DNA of 6,613 nucleotides, from positions 1 through 6,613 of the forward strand of contig JBOGDS010000133.1 in the NCBI GenBank assembly GCA_050743075.1, read 5' to 3'. The position numbers and the translations under genes are program-made. The notes beneath the pieces were generated by a model. The model did no database searches. It was not told where the DNA came from and was given only the letters and a program-made list of their open reading frames with translations. Each line of letters starts with the position of its first letter. The stretch's first letter is position 1. This document shows, one piece after another, positions 1-5,898 of this stretch. Source of the DNA: JBOGDS01 sp050743075 (lineage in GTDB: Bacteria > Actinomycetota > Actinomycetes > Jiangellales > Jiangellaceae).

Positions 1-1
1 G

Positions 2-772
2 TCACGCCGAGCGCGCGGCGGCGAGCAGCACGTCGGGCGTCGGGGCGAGCCCGGTGTCGTCGACCATCGACCCGTCACGCAGGAAGACGACCCGGTCGGC
101 CCACGCGGCGTGCCGGGCCTCGTGGGTGACGAGCAGGCCGGCAGCCCCGGCATCGCAGCGGGCCCGCAGCACCTTGAGGACCTCCTCGCCGGTGTGCGAG
201 TCCAGTGCGCCGGTCGGCTCGTCGGCCAGCACCAGCCGGCGCGGCCCGACGAGGGCCCGGGCGATGGCGGTGCGCTGCTGTTGGCCGCCGGACATCTCGT
301 CGGGGAACCGGTCGGCCAGCTCCTCGAGCCCCAGCTCGCGGAGCGCCGCCACCGCCTCCTGCCTAGCGACCCGGGCCCTCAGGCCGTCGAGCTCGCGGGG
401 AAGCGCGACGTTCTCGGCGGCGGTCAGGGCCGGGATGAGGTTGAGGTCCTGGAAGACGTAGCCGACGCTGCGCCGGCGCAGGGTCGCCATCCCGGCCCGG
501 TCGAGGCCGCCCAGGTGTACACCCTCGACGTGCACGCTGCCCCCGGTCGGCTCGTCGAGGCCGCCGGCGAGGTGCAGCAACGTCGACTTCCCGGAACCCG
601 ACGGGCCCATGACCGCCACCAGCTCACCCGGCCGGGCGCGGAGACTGACCCCGCGCAGGGCGTGTACGGCCGTCGTGCCTTCACCGTGGACGCGGGAGAC
701 GCCGCGCAGCTCGAGGACGTAGTCAGTGGCGGCGCGGGCCGTGGCGGCTTCGTTGGTGTGGCGGCCGTTCAC
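2..772 (-). CDS. ABC transporter ATP-binding protein (MacB/LolD/FtsE-like)
   Basis: This 256-residue protein is the ATPase subunit of an ABC transporter. It powers a membrane partner on the cytoplasmic face, typically a MacB/FtsX-type permease exporting lipids, peptides or drugs. All ATPase motifs are visible: Walker A GPSGSGKST (56-64), Q-loop Gln108 in VFQD, signature MSGGQQQR (160-167), Walker B LVLADEPT (180-187) with catalytic Glu185, and the H-loop histidine at 217 in VTHE. The length is normal for a stand-alone LolD/MacB ATPase domain. The start is GTG at 770-772, overlapping the padR stop by 4 nt (GTGA), so translation is probably coupled. The stop (2-4) lies at the window edge and the permease is presumably the next gene to the left. 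The fold and motifs are certain; the substrate is unknown. PadR-linked ABC exporters often handle antibiotics or envelope stress, but nothing here shows that directly. Confidence 0.95.
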   Translation of the reverse strand: MNGRHTNEAATARAATDYVLELRGVSRVHGEGTTAVHALRGVSLRARPGELVAVMGPSGSGKSTLLHLAGGLDEPTGGSVHVEGVHLGGLDRAGMATLRRRSVGYVFQDLNLIPALTAAENVALPRELDGLRARVARQEAVAALRELGLEELADRFPDEMSGGQQQRTAIARALVGPRRLVLADEPTGALDSHTGEEVLKVLRARCDAGAAGLLVTHEARHAAWADRVVFLRDGSMVDDTGLAPTPDVLLAAARSA

Positions 773-1389
773 TGGGTCACCCGCTGCGGTTCGGCGCCCG
801 CGGAGGGCGACCCTACGGCAGCCGAGGTGGGCAACCGCCCGTCGTCGGAGACTCGCCGGCGCTCGGCAAGCCGGACCAGCCGGGTCTCGGAGTGGTCGAG
901 CCAGCGGGCCTCGGCCTCCGCCCGGAAGATCATCGAGTCGAGGACGAGCAGCCAGGCGGCGTCGGCGGCCTCGTCGGCGACTGCCTTCTGGCGGGTGAAC
1001 TCCTGCAGGTGGCGCAGCGTCGCCGTCCGTTGGGTCTGGACGACCTCGCCGACCGCCACGCTGGGCGTGGTGAGCGCCATCGCGATCTTGATGGCGAGCT
1101 CGTCGCGGGGCCGGTCAGCTGCGACGACGGGGGTGGCGAACCATCGTGCGAGCTCGGTCTGCCCCGCATCGGTGAGCCGGTAGACGACGCGGTTCTCGGC
1201 GCCGTCCTCGCCGTTTCCGTCGGCAGGTTCGACCAGCCGGTCGCGTTCGAGGCGCGCCAGGGTGGTGTAGACCTGACCGATGTTGAGCGGCCAGGTCGAC
1301 CCCGTGGACGACTCGAACTCCTGCCGGAGCTGGTAGCCGTACATGGGCGAGCGTTCGAGAAGGGCCAGCAGGCTGTGCCGGATCGACAT
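769..1389 (-). CDS. PadR-family transcriptional regulator
   Basis: This 206-residue DNA-binding protein very probably represses its own operon and the overlapping ABC transporter. The N-terminal winged helix-turn-helix (about 1-80) is typical of PadR: LLALLERSPMYGYQL at 7-21, recognition-helix region GQVYTTLARLERDRLV at 38-53, and wing RVVYRLTDAGQ at 67-77. Residues 90-180 form the helical C-terminal dimerisation domain of the longer PadR class (PadR_C/Vir-like). The last 25 residues are low-complexity Ala/Ser/Pro/Gly. The start is ATG at 1387-1389. No Shine-Dalgarno sequence precedes it, but a promoter-like -10 ends 8 nt upstream, fitting a leaderless message. PadR proteins usually sense small hydrophobic compounds or phenolics, and related members act as multidrug sensors for neighbouring exporters. 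The effector here cannot be told. Confidence 0.93.
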   Translation of the reverse strand: MSIRHSLLALLERSPMYGYQLRQEFESSTGSTWPLNIGQVYTTLARLERDRLVEPADGNGEDGAENRVVYRLTDAGQTELARWFATPVVAADRPRDELAIKIAMALTTPSVAVGEVVQTQRTATLRHLQEFTRQKAVADEAADAAWLLVLDSMIFRAEAEARWLDHSETRLVRLAERRRVSDDGRLPTSAAVGSPSAGAEPQRVTQ

Positions 1390-1426
1390 GGATGCCGAGT
1401 ATGCATACCCAGTATGGTCGTGTCAA
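1390..1426 (-). promoter_or_regulatory. Probable padR promoter, near-leaderless
   Basis: Read on the minus strand, a perfect -35 hexamer TTGACA (1426-1421) is followed by exactly 17 bp and then CATACT (1403-1398), a 4/6 match to the -10 consensus that keeps the key A2 and T6. Eight bases separate the -10 from the padR ATG at 1389, so transcription should begin at or within about 3 nt of the start codon. That spacing and the missing Shine-Dalgarno sequence are typical of leaderless actinobacterial genes. The promoter call is inferred from sequence only. Confidence 0.7.
1399..1416. promoter_or_regulatory. Probable PadR operator (overlapping inverted repeats)
   Basis: The stretch reads GTATG-CATAC-CCA-GTATG. 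The first two blocks form a perfect 10-bp palindrome (1399-1408), and the second and third form another inverted repeat, CATAC-CCA-GTATG (1404-1416). It is AT-rich against its surroundings and lies in the spacer and -10 of the padR promoter, where a bound repressor would block RNA polymerase. PadR regulators commonly bind such short inverted repeats in their own promoters. It could also affect the divergent lipoprotein gene, whose ATG is 69 bp away. Confidence 0.65.
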
Positions 1427-1473
1427 ATGGGAACCGCGCCGGCACCGGTCTCGTCGTACCGTCGACCCTGGGC

Positions 1474-1479
1474 AGGAGG
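1474..1479 (+). promoter_or_regulatory. Ribosome binding site fixing the lipoprotein start
   Basis: A perfect AGGAGG lies 5 nt before the ATG at 1485-1487. It selects that ATG over an in-frame ATG at 1392, which would add 31 basic residues before the signal peptide and overlap the padR promoter. Confidence 0.85.
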
Positions 1480-1484
1480 CAGGG

Positions 1485-1976
1485 ATGCGGCTGGGTGACC
1501 GTGCGGCGGTCGTGGTCGTCCTCGCCGTCCTGGCGGCCTGCGGCGACCTGACCCCGGACGTCGCGGCGCCGGCGACGCAGCCACCGGAGTCGGAGCCGGA
1601 CATCGTCGGGTTCGTGACCGATGTCGCGCCGTTCGTACCCGTCACCGAAGACTGCGCCGAGCCCGATCCGGACGCAGACCCGGACACGTCGGTGAGCAGC
1701 GACGACCCCCCGGTGTGCACCGATCCCGACACGCCGATCCTCGGCTCGGTCCTGGTCGAGGAGGAGCCGTCGTCGATCTCGGGCGACCGCAAGATCAGCT
1801 TCACCGTCGAGCGCGACACGACGCTGTTGGTCGAGCGCGGTGTCGGCTACGAGTCGGTGTCGTTCGCCGACCTGGAGGAGGGACAGCCGGTGGCAGCATG
1901 GTCGACGGGGCCGATCGCCGAGTCCTATCCCGAGCAGGGCGAGGCGCTGGCCATCGTGATCAGGGAGGATTCGTGA
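1485..1976 (+). CDS. Small secreted lipoprotein with DUF3221-like (YobA-type) domain
   Basis: This is a 163-residue predicted lipoprotein of unknown function. The N-terminus is a short lipoprotein signal: basic residues R2 and R6, a hydrophobic run AAVVVVLAVL (7-16), then lipobox LAAC with the acylated Cys at 19. A Pro/Glu/Ala-rich linker (20-38) follows. From about residue 39 the pattern fits DUF3221: IVGFVTDV (40-47), LGSVLVEEE (86-94), then ISFTVERDTTLL (104-115), SFADLEEGQPVAAW (126-139) and GPIAESYPEQGEA (142-154), which is the most diagnostic stretch. A very acidic insert (about 55-85, with DPDADPDT and TDPDTP) is bracketed by Cys57 and Cys78, which could form a disulfide outside the membrane. 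The gene diverges from padR and overlaps the next gene by 4 nt (GTGA). The lipoprotein call is strong; the family call rests on my memory of its conserved C-terminal motif. Confidence 0.85.
   Translation: MRLGDRAAVVVVLAVLAACGDLTPDVAAPATQPPESEPDIVGFVTDVAPFVPVTEDCAEPDPDADPDTSVSSDDPPVCTDPDTPILGSVLVEEEPSSISGDRKISFTVERDTTLLVERGVGYESVSFADLEEGQPVAAWSTGPIAESYPEQGEALAIVIREDS
1963..1968 (+). promoter_or_regulatory. Ribosome binding site of the DUF2007 gene
   Basis: GGGAGG lies 4 nt before the GTG at 1973-1975, inside the last codons of the lipoprotein gene. It supports a GTG start for the small downstream gene, even though the same frame is open further upstream. Confidence 0.75.
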
Positions 1977-2176
1977 TCGAGGTTCTGCGCAGCACGGACC
2001 CGGTCGTGATCTCGTTCGTCGACTCGCTCCTCGACGATGCCGGCATCGACCACATCATCGCGGACCAGAGCATCAGCGTCATCGACGGCTCGCTCGGCGT
2101 CGTCCCGATCCGGATCCTCGTCGCCCCGGACCGTCGCGATGATGCCCGGCAGTTGCTCGCCGACGCAGGGGTCTGA
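1973..2176 (+). CDS. DUF2007 family small protein (putative signal-transducing protein)
   Basis: This 67-residue soluble protein has no signal peptide or membrane segment. The sequence fits DUF2007 across its whole length: IEVLRSTDPVVISFVDSLL (2-20), AGIDHIIADQSISVIDGSLG (23-42), then IRILVAPDRRDDARQLL (46-62). This is the usual small alpha/beta fold, in which the middle segment and the hydrophobic RILV strand are most conserved. The family is annotated as a putative prokaryotic signal-transducing protein but its role is unknown. The start is GTG, overlapping the lipoprotein stop by 4 nt with its own GGGAGG site, so the two are translated from one message. It ends 15 bp from the convergent NUDIX stop. 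How it relates to the lipoprotein is not evident; tight coupling suggests co-expression. Confidence 0.82.
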   Translation: MIEVLRSTDPVVISFVDSLLDDAGIDHIIADQSISVIDGSLGVVPIRILVAPDRRDDARQLLADAGV

Positions 2177-2191
2177 CGGCACCACTGGGGG

Positions 2192-2749
2192 TCAGCGCCG
2201 TGACCGCGCGGCGACGATGGACTCCTCGCCGTCGGCGATGTCGACCGGCCAACGTTCTGGGTCGCTCGCGGCCGCGATCAGGTCGGGTAACGACGTCGGC
2301 CAGACCGTCTCTGACGTCGTGCTCAACTCGTCCGGCGCCCACCAGCGGTGACCGACCATCGTCGTCTGCTCCTCGGGGGTGTGGCCGGCGACGTCGACCT
2401 CGAACAGCGGGACGGACGCGACCAGGTAGGTCTCGTCCTGCTCGACGACCTTGTCGCTGTAGCCGTGGACGACGGTCCGGTGCGCGATCGGCCCGCGCAG
2501 CCCGGCCCGATCGAGCACGAGGCCGGTCTCCTCGGCGAGCTCGCGCAGTGCCGCCTCCTCGACGGTCTCGCCGGGGTCGATGCCGCCGCCGGGCGTGATC
2601 CAGAACGTCGGCGGACCAGGCAGGCCGGGGTCGCTGTCCTGCAAGAGCAGCACCCGGCCGTCCGGGTCGAGCAGGAGTACGCGGGCCGTGCACCGGCGCT
2701 CTACGCGCCTCCTGTCGACGGCCGCCCCGTCACCACGGACGACGTCCAC
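2192..2749 (-). CDS. NUDIX hydrolase
   Basis: This 185-residue cytosolic enzyme should hydrolyse a nucleoside-diphosphate-linked compound, releasing a phosphate-containing moiety, with Mg2+ or Mn2+ bound by the Nudix box. The box matches GX5EX7REUXEEXGU perfectly at residues 55-77: Gly55, Glu61, RELAEETGL at 69-77. It follows a typical entry strand ARVLLLDPDGRVLLLQ (22-37) and WITPGGG (50-56). The C-terminal part has VGHRWWAPDEL (132-142), which is common in general-purpose NUDIX proteins. The length is normal. The only usable start is GTG at 2747-2749, with no clear Shine-Dalgarno sequence. An AGGAGG at codons 13-14 has no in-frame start after it. The hydrolase gene upstream is 229 bp away, with a structured inverted repeat between, so this gene may have its own promoter. 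The substrate is not predictable. Confidence 0.92.
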   Translation of the reverse strand: MDVVRGDGAAVDRRRVERRCTARVLLLDPDGRVLLLQDSDPGLPGPPTFWITPGGGIDPGETVEEAALRELAEETGLVLDRAGLRGPIAHRTVVHGYSDKVVEQDETYLVASVPLFEVDVAGHTPEEQTTMVGHRWWAPDELSTTSETVWPTSLPDLIAAASDPERWPVDIADGEESIVAARSRR

Positions 2750-2806
2750 GCGCGCCAGCGTAGGCCCGCCGCCACGATGGGCACGGCGCGGTCATCGGTC
2801 CGGTGA

Positions 2807-2851
2807 GACGCCGATGGTTTGTGGTGGACCTGTTGGAGCGCGACGCCGATG
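2807..2851. repeat. Short direct repeat GACGCCGATG, two copies
   Basis: The 10-mer GACGCCGATG occurs at 2807-2816 and 2842-2851 in the gap before the NUDIX gene. The first copy also pairs its CCGATG with CATCGG at 2793-2798, giving a 6-bp stem. These could be factor-binding sites or chance repeats in GC-rich DNA. Confidence 0.3.
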
Positions 2852-2859
2852 CCCGACAC

Positions 2860-2948
2860 GTACCGGCCGACAGGAATAATCGCGATCTTGGTCTGCGTGA
2901 CCTGGGCAGATGCGTGCGACGAAGCCATTTGTTCCTGTCGGTCGGTAC
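2860..2948. repeat. 89-bp nested inverted repeat, MITE-like or structured RNA
   Basis: The ends form a 20-bp stem (2860-2879 with 2929-2948) with only two mismatches, both G-T pairs. Inside are further stems: 2880-2884 with 2915-2919, 2885-2888 with 2908-2911, and 2890-2893 (GGTC) with 2899-2902 (GACC) around a 5-nt loop. The whole element folds into one rod of about 33 pairs. The tetramer ACAC abuts both ends (2856-2859 and 2949-2952), like a target-site duplication. It lies between two minus-strand genes, 30 bp after the hydrolase stop. No T-tract follows on either strand, so a simple intrinsic terminator is not well supported, although it may still attenuate or stabilise the transcript. 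Confidence 0.65.
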
Positions 2949-2978
2949 ACACGAGGCGCGTCGCGTAACGCCCGGCGG

Positions 2979-3746
2979 TCAGGACGCGTCGAGGAACTCC
3001 TCGACCATCGACGCGATCCAGCCGGCACGGTGGACGAGCGTGATGTGCGTGGTGCCGGGCAGGACGGCGAGCCGGGAGCTGGGCAGGCCGGCGAGATCGC
3101 CCGCGACGCCGCCGCCGAGCAGCCCGAAGACCTCCGCGGAATGCTCCGGGCGGATGATGTCGGAGTCGCCGATCACCAGCATCGTGGGCTTGCCGAGGTT
3201 CCGGATGTCGTCGGCCGACCAGAAGAGGAGTTCCATCTCGCTGATCTTCTCGACCAGCACCGGCCAGTCCTGAAGCCGCGGCGCCAACCGTGCGTACGAC
3301 TCCTCGAAAGGCGTGCCCGCCAGGTGCTCAGGCTGGAGTTGCTCCACCCCGCCGAGGACCTCGGGGTGCATGCCGTCTGTCTTGTACGCGAACGAGGCGA
3401 GCACGAGTTTGCGTACCAGCTCGGGATGCTCGACCGCCACCTGGAACGCGACACCCGCACCGCTGCTGTACCCGAAGACGTCGGCGTCCTCGACGCCGAG
3501 GTGGCGCAGCAGGGCGGCTGTGTCGCCGGCCCAGTTGGCGACGCTCAACGGGCGATCGATGTCGGCCGTGCGTCCGTGTGCCTGTTGCTCGATCGCGATG
3601 ACCTGCCGGGACGTCGCCAGCTGCGGGATCATGGCGGCGAAGTCGACCTCGATGGTCGACAGGTTGCCGTGCAGGAGGACCAGCGGCCGGCCGCTGCCGT
3701 GGACCTCGTAGTACATGTTCAGACCGTTGACCGGTGCGTAGCTCAT
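2979..3746 (-). CDS. Alpha/beta-fold hydrolase
   Basis: This 255-residue cytosolic serine hydrolase probably cleaves an ester or C-C bond of a small molecule. The fold is clear from the oxyanion motif LLHGN (24-28), the nucleophile elbow GYSSG (92-96) with Ser94, the acid region VIGDSDIIRP (191-200) with Asp196 (or Asp194) as acid, and the catalytic His234 in GTTH. The cap region (about 120-180) is short to medium, with PFEESYARLAP and ELLFWSADD. The first strands MYYEVHGSGRPLVLLHG are typical of the general family. The start is ATG at 3744-3746 with an AAGGGAA-like site just before it. It lies 33 bp downstream of the quinone oxidoreductase gene on the same strand and is probably co-transcribed with it. 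Closest relatives are usually annotated only as alpha/beta hydrolase. The substrate is unknown. Confidence 0.93.
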   Translation of the reverse strand: MSYAPVNGLNMYYEVHGSGRPLVLLHGNLSTIEVDFAAMIPQLATSRQVIAIEQQAHGRTADIDRPLSVANWAGDTAALLRHLGVEDADVFGYSSGAGVAFQVAVEHPELVRKLVLASFAYKTDGMHPEVLGGVEQLQPEHLAGTPFEESYARLAPRLQDWPVLVEKISEMELLFWSADDIRNLGKPTMLVIGDSDIIRPEHSAEVFGLLGGGVAGDLAGLPSSRLAVLPGTTHITLVHRAGWIASMVEEFLDAS

Positions 3747-3779
3747 TGCTTCCCTTCGGTGCTCGGGTCGACGACGCGG

Positions 3780-4757
3780 TCACGTCTCCAGCAGGACCTT
3801 ACCGACGTGTTCGCCTGCCTCGACGACGCGGTGGGCCTCAGCGGCGGCTGACATGGGCAGGACCCGGTCGACCACCGGCTGGACCTCGCCGGACTCGATC
3901 AGCGGCCAGACGTGCTCGCGGACCGCGGCCACGATGGTCACCTTCTCGGCCGCCGGCCGCCGGCGCAGCGTCGTGCCGATCACGGCGGCGCACTTGGCCG
4001 TCAGCGCGGAGAGCTCGAGCTCAGCGCGCCGGCCTCCCAGCAGTCCGATGACGACCAGCCGGCCGCCGGGAGCGAGGACGTCAAGGTTGCGGGCCAGGGA
4101 CTTCGCCCCGACGATGTCGAGCACGACATCCGCGCCACGGCCGCCCGTGGCCTCCTGCACCACGCTCACGAAGTCCTCCGTCCGGTAGTTGACCAGGACG
4201 GACGCGCCCAGTTCTGCGCAGCGCGACAGCTTTGCACCGGATCCGGCGGTGACCGCCACCGTCGCGCCCACGGCGCGCGCCAGCTGGATCGCGACCGTTC
4301 CGATGCCGCTGCCACCGCCGTGAACGAGCAGCGCCTCACCGGGCCGCAGCCCCGCCGTCATGAACACGTTGGACCACACCGTGCACACGACCTCCGGCAG
4401 CCCCGCAGCCGTCACGACGTCGACGCCGTCGGGAATCGGCAGCAGCTGGCCGGCCGGAACAGCAACCTTCGTCGCGTAGCCGCCACCGGCGAGCAGTGCG
4501 CAGGCCTGGTCGCCGACGGCCCAGCCCTCGACGTCCGGGCCGACGGCGGAGACCGTGCCGCTGCACTCGAGCCCGGGCCAGAGCGGCGCGCCTGGCGGTG
4601 GCGGGTAGTTGCCCTGTCGTTGGCTCACGTCGGCCCGGTTGACCGCCGACGCGACCACGTCGAGCAGGACCTCGCCCGGGCCCGCGACCGGGTCGGGCAC
4701 CTCGGTCCAGCGCAGGACATCGGGACCACCGGGCTCCGTGACGACGACGGCGTGCAT
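3780..4757 (-). CDS. NAD(P)H quinone oxidoreductase, PIG3/QOR type (MDR superfamily)
   Basis: This 325-residue zinc-less medium-chain dehydrogenase/reductase should use NADPH to reduce quinones or other alpha,beta-unsaturated carbonyls in the cytosol. The GroES-like half carries NRADVSQRQGNYPPPPG (40-56), a hallmark of the PIG3 (TP53I3) quinone reductase group, and PGLECSGTV (61-69). The nucleotide-binding half begins at about 139 with LLVHGGGSGIGTVAIQLA (143-160), and GADVVLDIVG (208-217) and GGRLVVIGLLGG (231-242) complete the Rossmann fold. The end HVGKVLLET is typical, and the length is that of the family. The ATG overlaps the channel gene stop by one base (TGATG), implying translational coupling. 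No zinc-ligand signature is seen. The enzyme class is firm; the physiological substrate is not known. Confidence 0.94.
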   Translation of the reverse strand: MHAVVVTEPGGPDVLRWTEVPDPVAGPGEVLLDVVASAVNRADVSQRQGNYPPPPGAPLWPGLECSGTVSAVGPDVEGWAVGDQACALLAGGGYATKVAVPAGQLLPIPDGVDVVTAAGLPEVVCTVWSNVFMTAGLRPGEALLVHGGGSGIGTVAIQLARAVGATVAVTAGSGAKLSRCAELGASVLVNYRTEDFVSVVQEATGGRGADVVLDIVGAKSLARNLDVLAPGGRLVVIGLLGGRRAELELSALTAKCAAVIGTTLRRRPAAEKVTIVAAVREHVWPLIESGEVQPVVDRVLPMSAAAEAHRVVEAGEHVGKVLLET

Positions 4758-5845
4758 CAGGGCACGCTGGGCTCGTCGTCCGGGCCGGCGTCGCGATCAG
4801 CGTCGGACGCGCCGGGACGCGCCGCCCAGGGCGTCTCCTCGGCCGGCCGGACCACGACCAGCCGGTCGCCGCGCAGCAGGTGCCCGACGGCGGGCGAGTG
4901 GTACGGCAGCACCTGGTCGTCACGGACCACCGCGATGACGACGTCGTCGAGATGGCGGGGAACGCGTCCCTCCTCGCGGGGGAGGACGTCGCGCTCGGCA
5001 ACCTCGAGTCCCTCGCCGGTCGAGATCAGGTCTTCGAGCACATGGCCGAGCGCCGGGCTCACCGTGGCCAACCCGAGCAACCGTCCGACCGCGTCGGAGG
5101 AGATGACCACCGTGTCGGCGCCGCCCTGCCTGACCAGCTCCACATTCTCGCTCTCCCGGACGGCCACGACGATCTCGGCCTCGTGGTTGAGCTGCCGCGC
5201 GGTCAACGTGGCGAGCACGCTCGCGTCGTCGCGGCCCGTCGTCACGATGATCTGGGTGGCGGTGGGCACACGCGCCCGGCGTAGGACGTCCGAGCGGGTC
5301 GCGTCGCCCAGGACGCCCACCAGTCCGGCGTCGTTGGCTTCACTGATCGACGTCGGCTCGGGGTCGACGACGACGATCCGTTCGGCGTCGACGCCGTTGG
5401 ACAAGAGAGTCGCCACCGCACTGCGGCCCTTGACGCCGTAGCCGACGACGACGATGTGATCGCGCAAGGTCCGCCTCCAGCGGTTGAGCCGCAGCTGCTC
5501 GCGCCCGCGCGAGGTCAGCGCCTCCAGGGTCGTGCCGACCAGCACGATGAGGAACAGGATGCGCATCGGGGTGATGAGCACGATGTTGACGATCCGGGCC
5601 GTGTCGCTGACCGGCGTGATGTCGCCGTAGCCCGTCGTCGACAGGCTCACCGTCGAGTAGTAGAGCGCGTCGAGCAGGTCGACCGCGCCGTCGGACGTGT
5701 CGTTGTAGCCGTCCCGGTCGAGCCAGACGACGAAGACGACGAGGACGAGCACGCCGAGCGCGATGAGCACCCGCCGTCCGATGGCCCGCACCGGATCGAG
5801 GCCGACCGCGGGAAGGCGTACCGGTCCTTCGACGTTCACGGCCAC
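4757..5845 (-). CDS. Two-TM potassium channel with RCK (TrkA-N and TrkA-C) domains
   Basis: This 362-residue inner-membrane ion channel is a K+ conduit gated by a cytosolic ligand-binding module. TM1 spans about 25-42, the pore helix 55-69, the selectivity filter is TTGYGD (70-75), and TM2 spans about 84-107. A basic linker leads to the RCK Rossmann domain: IVVVGYGVKGRSA (131-143) with the GxGxxG loop, and VVVDPEP (158-164) with Asp161 at the end of strand two, consistent with nucleotide binding. The TrkA-C-like part covers about 275-335 (DDVVIAVVRDD, GDRLVVVRP). A Pro/Asp-rich acidic tail (337-362) is probably disordered. The start is GTG at 5843-5845; another GTG two codons later is equally possible and no Shine-Dalgarno sequence is clear. 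It follows the DUF6457 gene by 53 bp and overlaps the oxidoreductase gene. The overall form resembles MthK-type channels. Confidence 0.93.
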   Translation of the reverse strand: MAVNVEGPVRLPAVGLDPVRAIGRRVLIALGVLVLVVFVVWLDRDGYNDTSDGAVDLLDALYYSTVSLSTTGYGDITPVSDTARIVNIVLITPMRILFLIVLVGTTLEALTSRGREQLRLNRWRRTLRDHIVVVGYGVKGRSAVATLLSNGVDAERIVVVDPEPTSISEANDAGLVGVLGDATRSDVLRRARVPTATQIIVTTGRDDASVLATLTARQLNHEAEIVVAVRESENVELVRQGGADTVVISSDAVGRLLGLATVSPALGHVLEDLISTGEGLEVAERDVLPREEGRVPRHLDDVVIAVVRDDQVLPYHSPAVGHLLRGDRLVVVRPAEETPWAARPGASDADRDAGPDDEPSVP

Positions 5846-5898
5846 CGACCGTAGCGGACCGCAGGCCCCGACATGGCCGCCTGGCAGCCGCGCCGCTG

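Noticed and set aside
110..1183. A 357-codon open frame on the plus strand across the ABC and PadR genes
   Set aside because: It is a complementary-strand shadow of two firm minus-strand genes, with no recognisable motif and low-complexity composition.
1392..1484. An in-frame N-terminal extension of the lipoprotein from the ATG at 1392
   Set aside because: It would add 31 basic residues before a good signal peptide, lies within the padR promoter, and lacks a ribosome binding site, while AGGAGG precedes the ATG at 1485.
2173..2195. A CTGAC/GTCAG 5-bp stem between the convergent stops, a possible bidirectional terminator
   Set aside because: The stem is short with a 13-nt loop and no T-tract on either strand, and the arms largely reflect the two opposed stop codons.
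2708..2713. AGGAGG on the minus strand inside the NUDIX gene, a possible internal start signal
   Set aside because: It encodes Arg13-Arg14 and has no in-frame start codon at a suitable distance; the nearby GTG at 2691-2693 is out of frame.
2757..2785. TACGCT (minus strand, 2762-2757) as a -10 for the NUDIX gene
   Set aside because: The matching -35 position reads CGTGCC, which is not promoter-like, and TAnnnT motifs are too common to call alone.
2701..2952. An 83-codon minus-strand open frame before and into the NUDIX gene
   Set aside because: It overlaps the NUDIX N-terminus in another frame, and part of it is encoded by the inverted repeat 2860-2948. The similar PVGRY peptide seen on both strands is explained by that repeat.
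3912..5441. A 509-codon open frame on the plus strand across the oxidoreductase and channel genes
   Set aside because: It is antisense to two well-recognised genes, has no domain-like pattern, and is rich in Arg/Ala/Ser/Pro as expected for a shadow frame in GC-rich DNA.
5848..5876. TACGGT (minus strand, 5853-5848) as a -10 for a leaderless channel gene
   Set aside because: The -35 region (CCATGT) matches poorly, and the spacing would fit only the second GTG of the gene; the evidence is too thin to annotate.
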